Source: Gammaproteobacteria bacterium (GTDB lineage: Bacteria > Pseudomonadota > Gammaproteobacteria > Natronospirales > REEB76). Taken from it: a stretch of DNA of 64,000 nucleotides. This document shows positions 35,994 through 46,342 of this stretch, piece after piece. The DNA lies in NCBI GenBank assembly GCA_035279405.1, contig DATEHU010000017.1, positions 124,001 through 188,000 of the forward strand, in the 5' to 3' direction. Numbering within the stretch: position 1 is the first letter of the stretch; the number at the start of each line of letters is the position of its first letter. The position numbers and the translations under genes were made by a program. The notes under the pieces are model-generated. The model worked only from the letters and a program-made list of their open reading frames with translations, had not been told where the DNA came from and did not search any database.

Positions 35994-37025
35994 TCAGCCT
36001 GCGCCGGCGCTGCTGCCGCATTGGCGCTGATTTTCCATGTTCAGGCAGGCCTGTACCTGAAAGCCCACCGCGTCCGGTCCCGGGTCCACCACGTCGATGC
36101 GGAAATGCGTGGCCATGCCGCTGCCCAGCCAGGTGGCGGGCTGGTTCGCGGGCAGATACTCGCTGGCGGTGAAATCCCGCGCGCGCAGCGCATCGCCGTA
36201 GCGGTCGGTGAGTTCCACGCGCAGCAGCGGCCACGACTGCGCGAAGTCCGCGTGGTTCTGCAGATTGCCGGTAATGGCCAGGGCGCCGGGTGTGTCCGGG
36301 TCGGAGGTCACATTGATGCTGCTGATTATCCAGGAACTCGGCTGTGGCACCGCCTGCAACGGATGCCCCATGGCCGCATACACGGCGCCCAGCGGCGGGC
36401 CAATCACAGCGGTGGCGCTCAATGCCAGCCGGTTGGCGTTGATCAGCTGGATGGCCAGCAGCACGAGCAACATGACCGCGCCTACCCCCCAGCCGCTGAT
36501 GGCAAAACGCCGGCGTGGGGCGGGTGCCACGCGCGGTTCGCTCGGCGGCAATTGCGTGTCGCGGTACAGCGCCTGGTCGCGCGCGAGTTCCGGGGGCTTG
36601 GGAATATGATCCTCGATGAGCAGCGATGCCTGCGTCGGTGAAGGCGCAGACGCAGGTTCGGCCGGTTTGGCGGCCGGGGGCTCGCCCCACAAATCCGCGA
36701 ACAAATCGTCTATCGGCGCGACGGATTCTTGGTCTTTTACCGAAATTTTCAGGTCCAGCACCGGCGGCGCCGGACTGGCGGATTCGATGGCAATCGGCTC
36801 GAGCTCCTCGGGCTTGCGCACCGGCGTTTCCTCCGCCGGCTCAATCGTGTAAACCGGTGTGCCGGTTTCCGCAACCTCCGCTGCCACCTCGGAAGCCTCG
36901 CGCAGGGTTTCAAAGGCATCGAACACGCTTTGGCAGCGGCTGCAGCGCACCAGTCCATGCACCGCGCGCAACTGCGCGGTATTGACGCGGAACTGGGTGC
37001 CACAAGCGGTGCAGGTCGTGAACAT
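35994..37025 (-). CDS. Zinc-ribbon and DUF3426 membrane protein
   Basis: A 343-residue protein. An MJ0042-type zinc ribbon begins the protein (MFTTCTACGTQFRV, then VRCSRCQSVF). A long Pro/Ala/Glu-rich linker and one membrane helix (AVMLLVLLAIQLINANR-like, near 190) follow, then a DUF3426 domain. These proteins always occur beside prmA or accC in beta- and gammaproteobacteria, with unknown role. The ATG overlaps the prmA stop (TGATG). Confidence 0.9.
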   Translation of the reverse strand: MFTTCTACGTQFRVNTAQLRAVHGLVRCSRCQSVFDAFETLREASEVAAEVAETGTPVYTIEPAEETPVRKPEELEPIAIESASPAPPVLDLKISVKDQESVAPIDDLFADLWGEPPAAKPAEPASAPSPTQASLLIEDHIPKPPELARDQALYRDTQLPPSEPRVAPAPRRRFAISGWGVGAVMLLVLLAIQLINANRLALSATAVIGPPLGAVYAAMGHPLQAVPQPSSWIISSINVTSDPDTPGALAITGNLQNHADFAQSWPLLRVELTDRYGDALRARDFTASEYLPANQPATWLGSGMATHFRIDVVDPGPDAVGFQVQACLNMENQRQCGSSAGAG

Positions 37026-37909
37026 CAATGCCTCTCTGGTTTGCGGCGCGCATCCAGTCGCCGCCATCCGTCGCGCTGTGTCCCGGGGCCGAATCGGAAC
37101 CAGGGCGCACAGGCGGCGCGCACGTCGCGATCCTGATCCGCAAGGATACCGGAAAGTACCAGCTCTCCGCCGGGCTTGAGCCGTTGTGCAAATTGCGGCG
37201 CCAGCTCGATCAGGGGCGCAGCCAGAATGTTGGCGAGTACCACATCCACGGCCGCGGCCGGCAAGCTGTCCGGCGGGCCGATCTTGATTTGCGCATCCAC
37301 CTGGTTGCGCAGAGCATTTTCGTGCGTGGCGGTAAGCGCCTGCGCGTCATTATCCACCGCGTGGACGCGCGCGGCACCGAGCAGGGCGGCGGCGATCGCC
37401 AGCACGCCCGAGCCGCAGCCGTAATCCAACACGGATTTTCCGGCGAGATCCGCGCCATCCAGCCATTCGAGGCACAGTGCGGTGGTGGCATGGGTGCCGG
37501 TGCCGAACGCCAAGCCCGGGTCGAGTCTGACATTGACGGCGTCGGAATCGGGCGGCGCGTAGGCGCTTGGCACGATCCAAAGTCGCCGGCCAAAGCGCAT
37601 GGGTTTGAAATCCTTGAGCCATTCCCGTTCCCAGTCGCGGTCCGCGAGCGGCGTGAAGCGGTGCGGCGGCAACCTGCCGAGCGCCGCGGTGAGTACCGCA
37701 CGCACCGCGTCCGCATCAATGTCGGATGGAAACAGCGCACGCAGTTGCGTGTGCGGCCAGCGGGATGGATGCAGCGGATCGGGGTCGTACAGCGGGTGGT
37801 CCGCGGCGTCGCAGCACGTGACAGACCGGGCGCCGGCAGCCTCGAGCGCGGCTTCGACGCGCAGCACCTCGTCGGCCTCGAGCATCATCTGAAGTTGCAG
37901 CCAAGCCAT
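37025..37909 (-). CDS. prmA: Ribosomal protein L11 methyltransferase
   Basis: A 294-residue PrmA (E. coli 293). The SAM-binding motif VLDYGCGSGVLAIAAALLG (near 160-178), the upstream DPGLAFGTGTHATTALCLEWL block and the VVLANILAAPLIELAP motif are typical. It trimethylates ribosomal protein L11 in the cytoplasm. It lies between accC and the DUF3426 gene. Confidence 0.96.
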   Translation of the reverse strand: MAWLQLQMMLEADEVLRVEAALEAAGARSVTCCDAADHPLYDPDPLHPSRWPHTQLRALFPSDIDADAVRAVLTAALGRLPPHRFTPLADRDWEREWLKDFKPMRFGRRLWIVPSAYAPPDSDAVNVRLDPGLAFGTGTHATTALCLEWLDGADLAGKSVLDYGCGSGVLAIAAALLGAARVHAVDNDAQALTATHENALRNQVDAQIKIGPPDSLPAAAVDVVLANILAAPLIELAPQFAQRLKPGGELVLSGILADQDRDVRAACAPWFRFGPGTQRDGWRRLDARRKPERH

Positions 37910-37996
37910 AAAAAGTACTGCGTGCTGCGTTCTATGTGCTGCGAATGAAAAGTAGATTCTGCTTCTTTACGCAGTACGCAGCACTCAGCACGTCTT
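37908..37996. repeat. Short repeats between accC and prmA
   Basis: AGTACTGCGTGCTGCG, TATGTGCTGCG, and the reversed ACGCAGTACGCAGCACTCAGCACG make an imperfect inverted repeat of GTGCTGCG-type units. This is a minisatellite-like family of environmental genomes. It interrupts the accC-prmA intergenic space only. Confidence 0.65.
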
Positions 37997-37997
37997 T

Positions 37998-39338
37998 TTA
38001 CAATCCCAACTTCTTTTCGAGGTAGTGAATATTCGTGCCACCGGCGATGAAGGCCGAATCGCTGAACAGTTCCTGGTGCAGCGGGATGTTGGTGTTGATG
38101 CCCTCGACTACGGTTTCCAGGAGTGCGGTGCGCATGCGCGCCAGCGCCGAGGCGCGGTCATCGCCGTAGGCGATGATCTTGCCGATGAGCGAATCGTAGT
38201 AGGGCGGCACGGTGTAGCCGCTGTACGCATGCGAGTCCACGCGTATGCCGGGACCGCCGGGCGCGTGCCAGCGGGTGATGAGACCGGGGGAGGGCGTGAA
38301 CTTGTGCGGGTCCTCGGCGTTGATGCGGCACTCGAAGGCGTGGCCCTTCATCTGGATGTCCTTCTGCTTGAGCGTGAATGGCTTGCCGGCGGCGATCATC
38401 AGCTGCCATTTCACGATGTCGATGCCGGTAACCAACTCGGTGATCGGGTGCTCGACCTGCACGCGGGTGTTCATCTCGATGAAGAAGAACTGGCCGTCCT
38501 GGTAGAGGAACTCGAAGGTGCCGGCGCCGCGGTAGCCGATGTCCTCGCAGGCTTCGGCCACGCGCTCACCCATGGTGCGGCGCTGCTTCTCGCTGATGCC
38601 GGGCGCGGGCGCTTCCTCGATGATCTTCTGGTGACGGCGCTGCATCGAACAATCGCGTTCGCCGAGGTGCACCGCGTTGCCCTGGCCGTCGGCCAGCACC
38701 TGGAACTCAATGTGCCGCGGACGCTCCAGGAACTTCTCCATGTACACCGCGTCGTTGCCGAAGGCCGCCTTGGCCTCGGCCTTGGTCATGTTGATGGCCG
38801 ACATGAGCGCGGCCTCGCTGTGCACCACGCGCATGCCGCGTCCGCCGCCGCCGCCCGAGGCCTTGATGATCACCGGATAACCGATTTTCCTGGCGCTCGC
38901 GACGGTCTGTTTGGCATTGTCGGTGATCGCACCGTCCGAACCCGGCACCGTAGGTACGCCGGCCTTCTGCATGGCCTGCTTGGCCGAGACCTTGTCGCCC
39001 ATGAGGCGGATGGTTTCGGCGCGCGGGCCGATGAAAATGAAGCCGCTTTTTTCCACGCGCTCGGCGAAATCCGCATTTTCGGCGAGGAAGCCGTAGCCCG
39101 GATGGATGGCGACCGCGTCGGTGACTTCGGCGGCGCTGATGATGGCCGGCATGTTGAGGTAGCTGTCGGCGGAGGCCGGCGGGCCGATGCACAGCGCTTC
39201 GTCCGCGAGGCGCACGTGCTTCAAATCGCGATCGGCGGTGGAGAACACCGCCACCGTCTTGATGCCCAGCTCGCGGCAGGCGCGCAGGATGCGCAGCGCA
39301 ATCTCGCCGCGGTTGGCGATCACGATCTTGTCGAGCAT
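37998..39338 (-). CDS. accC: Acetyl-CoA carboxylase, biotin carboxylase subunit
   Basis: A 446-residue AccC (E. coli 449). ATP-grasp protein with [17 protein letters not shown] at the start, the glycine-rich [12 protein letters not shown] loop, and the catalytic [14 protein letters not shown] segment. It carboxylates biotin on AccB with bicarbonate and ATP, the first half of malonyl-CoA formation. It follows accB by 39 bases. Confidence 0.98.
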   Translation of the reverse strand: MLDKIVIANRGEIALRILRACRELGIKTVAVFSTADRDLKHVRLADEALCIGPPASADSYLNMPAIISAAEVTDAVAIHPGYGFLAENADFAERVEKSGFIFIGPRAETIRLMGDKVSAKQAMQKAGVPTVPGSDGAITDNAKQTVASARKIGYPVIIKASGGGGGRGMRVVHSEAALMSAINMTKAEAKAAFGNDAVYMEKFLERPRHIEFQVLADGQGNAVHLGERDCSMQRRHQKIIEEAPAPGISEKQRRTMGERVAEACEDIGYRGAGTFEFLYQDGQFFFIEMNTRVQVEHPITELVTGIDIVKWQLMIAAGKPFTLKQKDIQMKGHAFECRINAEDPHKFTPSPGLITRWHAPGGPGIRVDSHAYSGYTVPPYYDSLIGKIIAYGDDRASALARMRTALLETVVEGINTNIPLHQELFSDSAFIAGGTNIHYLEKKLGL

Positions 39339-39377
39339 CGCCGGCGCGCGGCTGGTGGCTTTGGCGGCGATGGCGGC

Positions 39378-39854
39378 TTACTCGATGATGATCAATGGCT
39401 GACCGAATTCCACCGGATCGCCGTTGCTGGCCAGGATCGCCTTGACGGTACCGGCCTTGTCGGCCTCGATCTGGTTCATCATCTTCATGGCCTCGATGAT
39501 GCACAGCGTGTCGCCCTCCTTTACCACGCTGCCGACATCCACAAACGGTTTGGACCCGGGTGTGGCGGCGCGGTAGAAGGTGCCCACCATCGGCGATTTC
39601 ACCTGGTGGCCGGCGGGGATTTCCTTGCCGCTGGGTGTCACCGTCGCGCTCGCAGCCGGTGCCGCAGCTGCAGGCGCAGCCGGTGCGGGCGCGGCCGGAA
39701 CTGGTGCGGGCGCAGCCATCGCATGCGTAACCGCCGGAGCGCTCCCGCCGTAGCGGCTGATGCGTACCGATTCCTCGCCCTCGGTAATCTCGATTTCCGC
39801 GATGCCGGATTCTTCCAGCAGCTCGATGAGTTTCTTGACCTTGCGTATGTCCAT
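39378..39854 (-). CDS. accB: Acetyl-CoA carboxylase, biotin carboxyl carrier protein
   Basis: A 158-residue AccB (E. coli 156). The Ala/Pro-rich linker (about residues 45-75) separates the N-terminal region from the biotinyl domain. The biotinylated lysine is in EAMKMMN. Its partner subunit AccC is directly downstream. Confidence 0.97.
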   Translation of the reverse strand: MDIRKVKKLIELLEESGIAEIEITEGEESVRISRYGGSAPAVTHAMAAPAPVPAAPAPAAPAAAAPAASATVTPSGKEIPAGHQVKSPMVGTFYRAATPGSKPFVDVGSVVKEGDTLCIIEAMKMMNQIEADKAGTVKAILASNGDPVEFGQPLIIIE

Positions 39855-39878
39855 AGGCGTTACCCCGGAAAAGCAGGT

Positions 39879-40328
39879 TCAGTGTGTCTGGGTGCGCAGC
39901 CAGCGGTCGGCCGCCTGCAGCGCGAGCTCGTAACCCTGGCTGCCGAGGCCCGTGATCGTGCCGAGCGCCAGGTCCGAGAAATACGAGTGACGGCGGAAGG
40001 GTTCGCGCCCTTGGATATTGCTCACGTGGATTTCGATGAACGGCAGCTTGACCGCGGCCAGCGCGTCACGCAGCGCGACGCTGCTGTGCGTATAGCCCCC
40101 GGGATTGACCAGCAGGAACGCAGTGCCGTCCTTGCGCGTCTGCTGCACGCGGTCCACGAGTGCGCCCTCGTGGTTGCTCTGGAATGACGCCAGCGTGTGG
40201 CCCAGAGCCTTGGCTTGGTTCTGCAGACGCTGTTCGAGTTCCGGCAGGCTGGCATGACCATAGAGTTCCGGCTCCCTTTCCCCCAGAAGATTCAGATTGG
40301 GCCCATTCAACATCAGGATGCTTGCCAC
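39879..40328 (-). CDS. aroQ: 3-dehydroquinate dehydratase type II
   Basis: A 149-residue type II dehydroquinase. The N-terminal LNGPNLNLLGEREPELYG block contains the catalytic Arg18 and Tyr23; the NPGGYTHSSVALRDAL and HVSNIQGREPFRRHS motifs follow. It forms 3-dehydroshikimate in aromatic amino acid synthesis. It is first gene of the aroQ-accB-accC operon, the usual arrangement. Confidence 0.97.
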   Translation of the reverse strand: MASILMLNGPNLNLLGEREPELYGHASLPELEQRLQNQAKALGHTLASFQSNHEGALVDRVQQTRKDGTAFLLVNPGGYTHSSVALRDALAAVKLPFIEIHVSNIQGREPFRRHSYFSDLALGTITGLGSQGYELALQAADRWLRTQTH

Positions 40329-40373
40329 TCGATGCCTTCATTTAAGCCTGGAATCCCAGGAGATGGCGGCAGG

Positions 40374-40401
40374 ATTATAGCAATTCCATTTCTAGAGTCA
40401 G
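40374..40401 (-). promoter_or_regulatory. Sigma-70 promoter of the aroQ-accB-accC operon
   Basis: Reading leftward, CTGACT (40401-40396) and a perfect TATAAT (40379-40374) are 16 bases apart, ending 46 bases before the aroQ ATG. The remaining 40402-40578 shows no gene. Confidence 0.65.
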
Positions 40402-40578
40402 CGCCAGTTCCCGGCCCGGCCCACTCTGGAAGACCCCATTGATTGCATGGTTCGACTTAGCCGGCAAATTGGTGCCGGAGGTTCTTTGGGGCTGGTCGGG
40501 GCATGGATTGTGAGGCAGGCAGGCCAGATTGTCCATGCCCGGTTTTGACAGAAGCAGGGAGATCAGCGCAGTTGGCGG

Positions 40579-41214
40579 CTAGTTTGCCTGGGTTGTAGCC
40601 GCTGGCTTTGCAGACGGCAGGGCCGGGAGCTTTAGCGCGGCTCTGATCAGGTTTTCGGCATCCATGGGCTCCATGGCGCCCGCGTTGATGCGGAACACGC
40701 TACCGTCCGGGTCCAGCACCACGCTCACCGGCAGGCCGATGAAGTCGCCTCCCAGGGCATTCACGATGTCGGCGCTGTGGCCACCCCCCATGAGAATGGG
40801 GTAATTGACCACCGTTCTCTTGAGGAAGTCACGCACGTCCTGCTCGCTCTGCTCATCGGTGGCAATGCCCACGATCTGCAGGCCCTGGGCCGCGTATTTG
40901 GCCTGCAACTTCACCAGCAGCGGTACTTCCTCGCGGCAGGGCGGGCACCACGTGGCCCAGAAATTCACCAGCACCACCTTGCCGCGCCAGTCATCCAGGC
41001 TGTGCGGCTTGCCCTGCAAGTCGTTCATGGAAACCGTCAGCGCTTCGGCGGCGGACATTGCGGGGATCGCGGGCGGCGGCGCGGAAGTTTCCGCCACCGA
41101 CGTGACCGGTGCCGGGTGGTGAGCCGGCTGCATCCAGGTGTACACGCCGAATCCGGCCGCACCCGCCGCGATCAGAATGACGATTACCAATACCGTGGCT
41201 TGAGTGTGTTTCAA
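40579..41214 (-). CDS. TlpA/ResA-like membrane-anchored thiol-disulfide oxidoreductase
   Basis: A 211-residue protein with an N-terminal membrane anchor (residues 7-27) and a periplasmic thioredoxin-like domain with active site WCPPC (C90, C93) and the cis-Pro motif GLPVS. Proteins of this type reduce apocytochromes or other periplasmic disulfides using electrons from DsbD. The TTG start overlaps the dsbD stop (TTGA), so the two genes are coupled, which supports that role. Confidence 0.88.
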   Translation of the reverse strand: MKHTQATVLVIVILIAAGAAGFGVYTWMQPAHHPAPVTSVAETSAPPPAIPAMSAAEALTVSMNDLQGKPHSLDDWRGKVVLVNFWATWCPPCREEVPLLVKLQAKYAAQGLQIVGIATDEQSEQDVRDFLKRTVVNYPILMGGGHSADIVNALGGDFIGLPVSVVLDPDGSVFRINAGAMEPMDAENLIRAALKLPALPSAKPAATTQAN

Positions 41215-43466
41215 TTTCCTGTGCCCGTGTTGTCTGCGAATACCTGGCGCACGCGTGCCGCGAAATCCTCCGGGTCCATGTAACCGACCACGCGCTGGTC
41301 CGTGAGTTCCTGACCGCGGTCATTGAAGAACATGATGCTCGGCGGACCGTAGATGCCGAAATGCTTGAGCAGTGCCTGATCGGCGGCGTCGTTGGCGGTG
41401 ACATCGGCTTCCAGGAGCCGCGTGTTGCCGAGCGCGGCAATCACACTCTGATTGCGAAACGCTCCTTGCTGCATCTCCTTGCAGGATACGCACCAGTCGG
41501 CGTAGAAATCCAGCATCACGGTTTGATGCCGCATGCTGGCCGCCGCCACCGCCTGATCCAGATCCGTCACCGTCTTGATGCGCGTGAACTGCAGGCCGTC
41601 GATGCGGTTCACACTCGACCCGGCTTGCGTGAAGCGCGCCAATGGCTGCAGCGGATCCTGTGCGCCGCTCGCCGCACCTACCAGCATGATAACGCCGTAA
41701 ATCCCGACTACCACTCCCACGCCCTGCCACACTCGCCGCCAGGCAAGCGCGCGGGTCTTTTGCAACAGCAGATACACGCCGCAGGCAATGGCGAGCGCCG
41801 CCCACAATGCGAGCGTTACCGCTCCCGGCAGGATGCGCGACAGGAACCAGATGGCCACGGCGATGAGCAACACGCCCAGGAAATATTTGACCGCCGTCAT
41901 CCAGGCGCCGGCCTTCGGCAGCCACTTGCTTGCGGAGGTGCCGACGATCAACAGCGGCACGCCCATGCCCAAGCCAAGTGCAAACAGGGTCAGCCCGCCG
42001 CGCAGCGGATCGCCGCTCTGGCCAATGACCAGCAGCGCCGCCACCAGCGGCGCGGTTATGCAGGGACCGACGATCAGTGCCGAGAGCACGCCCATCACGC
42101 CCACACCCGCGAACGCGCCGCCGCGCTGTGTATTGCTCAGGCTCACGAGGCGCGTCTGAAGCGCACTCGGCATCTGCAACTGATATACGCCGAACATGGA
42201 GAGCGCCAGCAGCACGAAAACCAGCGCAAACACGCTCACGATCCAGGGATTCTGGAACCAGGCCTGCACGTTGGCGCCGGCCAGCGCCACGATCACGCCG
42301 GCCACGGTATAGGTGAGCGCCATGGCGATGACGTAAGTGAGCGAGAGCGAAAATGCGCGCAGCGTGGAGGGTTTGTTTTGCTGGCCGGCGATCAGGCCGG
42401 CGATGATCGGAATCATGGGCAGTACGCAGGGTGTGAAGCACAGTGCGATGCCGAGGCCCAGGAACACCAGCAGCACCCAGGCGAGGTTACCGTGGCGTAT
42501 CAAATCCGCGAGCCGGTTCTGTTGTGCAACAGGCGGAGGGTTCGCCGCCACTGTTGACGCCACGCCGGTCGTGGGAGTCGCGGACACGCCAGGCGTGGTG
42601 AAGTTGATCAGCACGGTTTTGGTGATCGGCGGATAGCACAGGCCCTTGTCGGCGCAGCCTTGGTAGGTAACGACGAGCGGAATACTGCTGTCGCCGCCGC
42701 TGCGCGTCACCGGGATCATGGCCGCCACGCTCTGGCGGTAAATTTCCTGCGTGCCGAAATACTGGTCGCTCTCGATCTGGCCTTGCGGGAAATCCGGTGC
42801 GCCCAGCGACACGTTCAGGTCGGAACTCGTGAAATGGAATTTTTGCCGATACAGGTAATAGCCGTCGGCGATCTGCCACTGCGCCTCGATGGTGTTCGCA
42901 TCCTTGGCATAGGCGCTGAAATGAAACACCTGGTCGGGCGGCGGGAAACTGCCGGTGCTTTGGCCCCCGGCCACCACGGCCGCGAGATCCGGCGGATGTA
43001 CCCCGGCAACTTGCGCGGCGGCCAGAGTCAGATTGAAGGTGCGGGTCTGTGGCGGATAGCAAAAGCCTTGGTCGGCGCAGCCCTGGTAAATGACTTCTAG
43101 CGCCAGCGGTCCCGAGCCGGCATAGGGGACGCTCGCGGTCACGCCGCCGCGATAGATTTCCTGGGTGCCGAAGAACTGATCCGTATGGGTTTCGCCCGCA
43201 GGAAATTGCGCGTTCTCAAGGGCCACGCCGGGTGTCTGGCTGACGAACTTGAATTTGCTGCGGTAGAGGTAATAGCCGGGCTGGATGTCCCAGTGGGCCA
43301 GCAGCATGCCGTTCTGCGGCTGTACCTGCAGGCGATATGCCTGGTCGGGCGGCAGCGGCTGCCAGGCGGCATGGGCCAAGGCGGGCAGCAGGGCGAGAAT
43401 CGCCAATAACCATACGGCACCCGAAGACAAAAGGCGTGGTGCAAAATCCCCCCACGCGCGACGCAC
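41211..43466 (-). CDS. dsbD: DsbD thiol:disulfide interchange protein with two tandem alpha domains
   Basis: A protein of about 751 residues (E. coli DsbD 565). After a signal sequence ending ALAHA come two tandem copies of the periplasmic alpha domain, each with YQGCAD-(Q/K)-G-(F/L)-CYPP. Eight membrane helices of the beta domain follow, with FTPCVLPMIPI and the second Cys in VGPCITAPL. The C-terminal thioredoxin-like gamma domain carries WCVSCKEM. DsbD moves electrons from cytoplasmic thioredoxin to the periplasm. The start is uncertain: the frame remains open to an ATG at 43691, but that part is the translation of a dispersed repeat. A GTG at 43466, right at the edge of the repeat, gives a normal signal peptide. 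Confidence 0.9.
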   Translation of the reverse strand: MRRAWGDFAPRLLSSGAVWLLAILALLPALAHAAWQPLPPDQAYRLQVQPQNGMLLAHWDIQPGYYLYRSKFKFVSQTPGVALENAQFPAGETHTDQFFGTQEIYRGGVTASVPYAGSGPLALEVIYQGCADQGFCYPPQTRTFNLTLAAAQVAGVHPPDLAAVVAGGQSTGSFPPPDQVFHFSAYAKDANTIEAQWQIADGYYLYRQKFHFTSSDLNVSLGAPDFPQGQIESDQYFGTQEIYRQSVAAMIPVTRSGGDSSIPLVVTYQGCADKGLCYPPITKTVLINFTTPGVSATPTTGVASTVAANPPPVAQQNRLADLIRHGNLAWVLLVFLGLGIALCFTPCVLPMIPIIAGLIAGQQNKPSTLRAFSLSLTYVIAMALTYTVAGVIVALAGANVQAWFQNPWIVSVFALVFVLLALSMFGVYQLQMPSALQTRLVSLSNTQRGGAFAGVGVMGVLSALIVGPCITAPLVAALLVIGQSGDPLRGGLTLFALGLGMGVPLLIVGTSASKWLPKAGAWMTAVKYFLGVLLIAVAIWFLSRILPGAVTLALWAALAIACGVYLLLQKTRALAWRRVWQGVGVVVGIYGVIMLVGAASGAQDPLQPLARFTQAGSSVNRIDGLQFTRIKTVTDLDQAVAAASMRHQTVMLDFYADWCVSCKEMQQGAFRNQSVIAALGNTRLLEADVTANDAADQALLKHFGIYGPPSIMFFNDRGQELTDQRVVGYMDPEDFAARVRQVFADNTGTGN

Positions 43467-43659
43467 GCCCCCCCCTTTGCAAAGGGGGGTAAGGGGCGGA
43501 GCCGCGAGCGGGCAGCCACGGGCACATCGCAACGCGATGTGCGGGAGACCAGGGACGGTCTCCCTGGACTTGAACACGACGCAGGAAAGCAAAGTGTTCA
43601 GGGCTGCCCTGGACTTTCGGACAAAGCAGGATTGCGGAGTCCGAAAGAGGGGGGATTTA
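43444..43659. repeat. Composite dispersed repeat, copy 2 (element A), at the 5' end of dsbD
   Basis: Reading leftward this has the same series of blocks as 11094-11327: CAATCCTGCTTTGTCCGA, CCAGGGCAGCCCTGAACAC, TCCAGGGAGACCGTCCCTGG, TCTCCCGCACATCGC and GCGATGTGCCC, ending in CCCCCCTTTGCAAAGGGGGG. It overlaps the first codons of dsbD and is open in the dsbD frame up to base 43691. Confidence 0.85.
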
Positions 43660-43717
43660 AGGTCGCATTGACTGGCGCGCATATTCGACATGTCGTTCGA
43701 TGCTCAAAATAATAAGT

Positions 43718-44044
43718 TCAGGATCCACGGCTATTCTGCGTCAGCCAGCCGAGATAGTCGGGGTCGCCGTGGCTTACTGGAAGGGCCAGGATTTCCGGGG
43801 TCTCATACGGGTGCAGCGCGCGCAGGCGCTCGCGCAGGGCTTCGAAGCGCCCGGCCGTGGATTTGATGATCAACAGGCATTCGGGTTCCCGCTTCAGCTC
43901 CTCTTTTCAGATATATATGGAGGTGAGTCCCGGCACCAGGTTCACGCAGGCCGCCAAGCGCTCTTTCACCAAAGCCAAGGCAATTTTCTCCGCTGACTTC
44001 TGGTCAGGGACGGTGGATAAGACAACTACATGATTCTCAAGCAT
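43718..44044 (-). pseudogene. cutA: cutA with a premature TGA codon
   Basis: Read leftward from the ATG at 44044, the frame gives [20 protein letters not shown], then [15 protein letters not shown], a TGA at codon 46 (43909-43907), and then KEELKREPECLLIIKSTAG and HPYETPEILALPVSHGDPDY to a normal stop at 43718. The total of 108 codons fits CutA (112 in E. coli), and no base is gained or lost. The TGA stands where CutA has a conserved Trp (TGG; SLYYWEGK in E. coli). So a single G-to-A change or a base-calling error breaks the gene. CutA is a small trimeric protein linked to divalent metal tolerance. Confidence 0.85.
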
Positions 44045-44075
44045 AAGTTTCCATAAATTTCCAACGGCCCATCCC

Positions 44076-44103
44076 TTGACTCCGGGGGATTCGACCTTAT
44101 CAT
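44076..44103 (+). promoter_or_regulatory. Promoter of groES-groEL
   Basis: TTGACT (44076-44081) and TATCAT (44098-44103) are separated by 16 bases. The -10 box overlaps the first base of the CIRCE operator, so repressor binding would block the promoter. Confidence 0.7.
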
Positions 44104-44129
44104 TAGCACTCAGAGCGGTGGAGTGCTAA
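44103..44129. promoter_or_regulatory. CIRCE operator (HrcA binding site)
   Basis: TTAGCACTC, nine bases, GAGTGCTAA: a perfect match to the CIRCE inverted repeat. HrcA binds this element and represses groE operons until heat shock. It indicates that this organism has HrcA control of groESL. Confidence 0.95.
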
Positions 44130-44198
44130 CAGGGTTCCTCCGCATGCCTTTGTAGACCCGTCATCCCTGGAAATCATTTCAAGAAGGAGAGTCTTTCC

Positions 44199-44492
44199 AT
44201 GAAGCTGCAACCACTTCACGACCGGGTGATCATCAAGCGCCTGGAGTCGGAAACCAAATCCGCGGGCGGCATTGTCATCCCCGACACCGCCAAAGAAAAG
44301 CCCATGAAAGGCGAAGTCGTCGCCGTCGGCAAGGGCCGCACCCTGGACAGCGGCCAGGTACTGGCGCCGACCGTCAAGGTGGGCGACAAGGTGCTGATCG
44401 GCAAGTATGCCGGTTCAGAGTTCAAGATTGACGACGTGGAATACGTCGCGGTGAAGGAAGACGAGATCATCGCCATCGTCGGCGGCAAGTGA
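44199..44492 (+). CDS. groES: Co-chaperonin GroES
   Basis: A 97-residue GroES with the mobile loop [19 protein letters not shown] (about residues 17-35) and the LHDRVIIK N-terminus. It caps the GroEL ring. AAGGAGAG lies about 7 bases upstream. The GroEL gene follows after 54 bases. Confidence 0.98.
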   Translation: MKLQPLHDRVIIKRLESETKSAGGIVIPDTAKEKPMKGEVVAVGKGRTLDSGQVLAPTVKVGDKVLIGKYAGSEFKIDDVEYVAVKEDEIIAIVGGK

Positions 44493-44534
44493 TCCGGTTT
44501 TTCATCCCGAATTCATTCAACCCATTTCATTTAG

Positions 44535-46181
<1,647 letters not shown>

Positions 46182-46202
46182 TCTGACAAGTAAGTCGGAA
46201 AG

Positions 46203-46228
46203 AAAAACCCCGCTTCGGCGGGGTTTTT
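46203..46228 (+). terminator. Rho-independent terminator of groESL
   Basis: AAAAACCCCGC and GCGGGGTTTTT form an 11-base perfect stem with loop TTCG and a T-run continuing TCTTTTCT. Confidence 0.95.
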
Positions 46229-46306
46229 CTTTTCTCTTTGTTCTCTCTCCCCCGAGGCGGGGGAGAGACAAAAGTGAGGGGGCAAGTTGGTTGTATCAGG
46301 AAGGCA

Positions 46307-46335
46307 AAAAAGCCCCGCAGCAATTCGGGGCTTTT
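46307..46335 (+). terminator. Second terminator-like hairpin after groEL
   Basis: AAAAGCCCCG and CGGGGCTTTT form a 10-base stem around nine bases, followed by CTTTT. Confidence 0.65.
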
Positions 46336-46342
46336 CTTTTGT

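Noticed and set aside
38025-40187. A 720-codon open frame on the plus strand opposite accC, accB and aroQ
   Set aside because: It is a shadow of three well-identified genes on the other strand, caused by their codon bias in a GC-rich genome. The protein has no family likeness and contains His/Gly/Val-rich low-complexity sequence.
43907-43909. Selenocysteine codon in cutA
   Set aside because: CutA is not a selenoprotein family; the position is Trp in homologues and no hairpin typical of a SECIS element follows.
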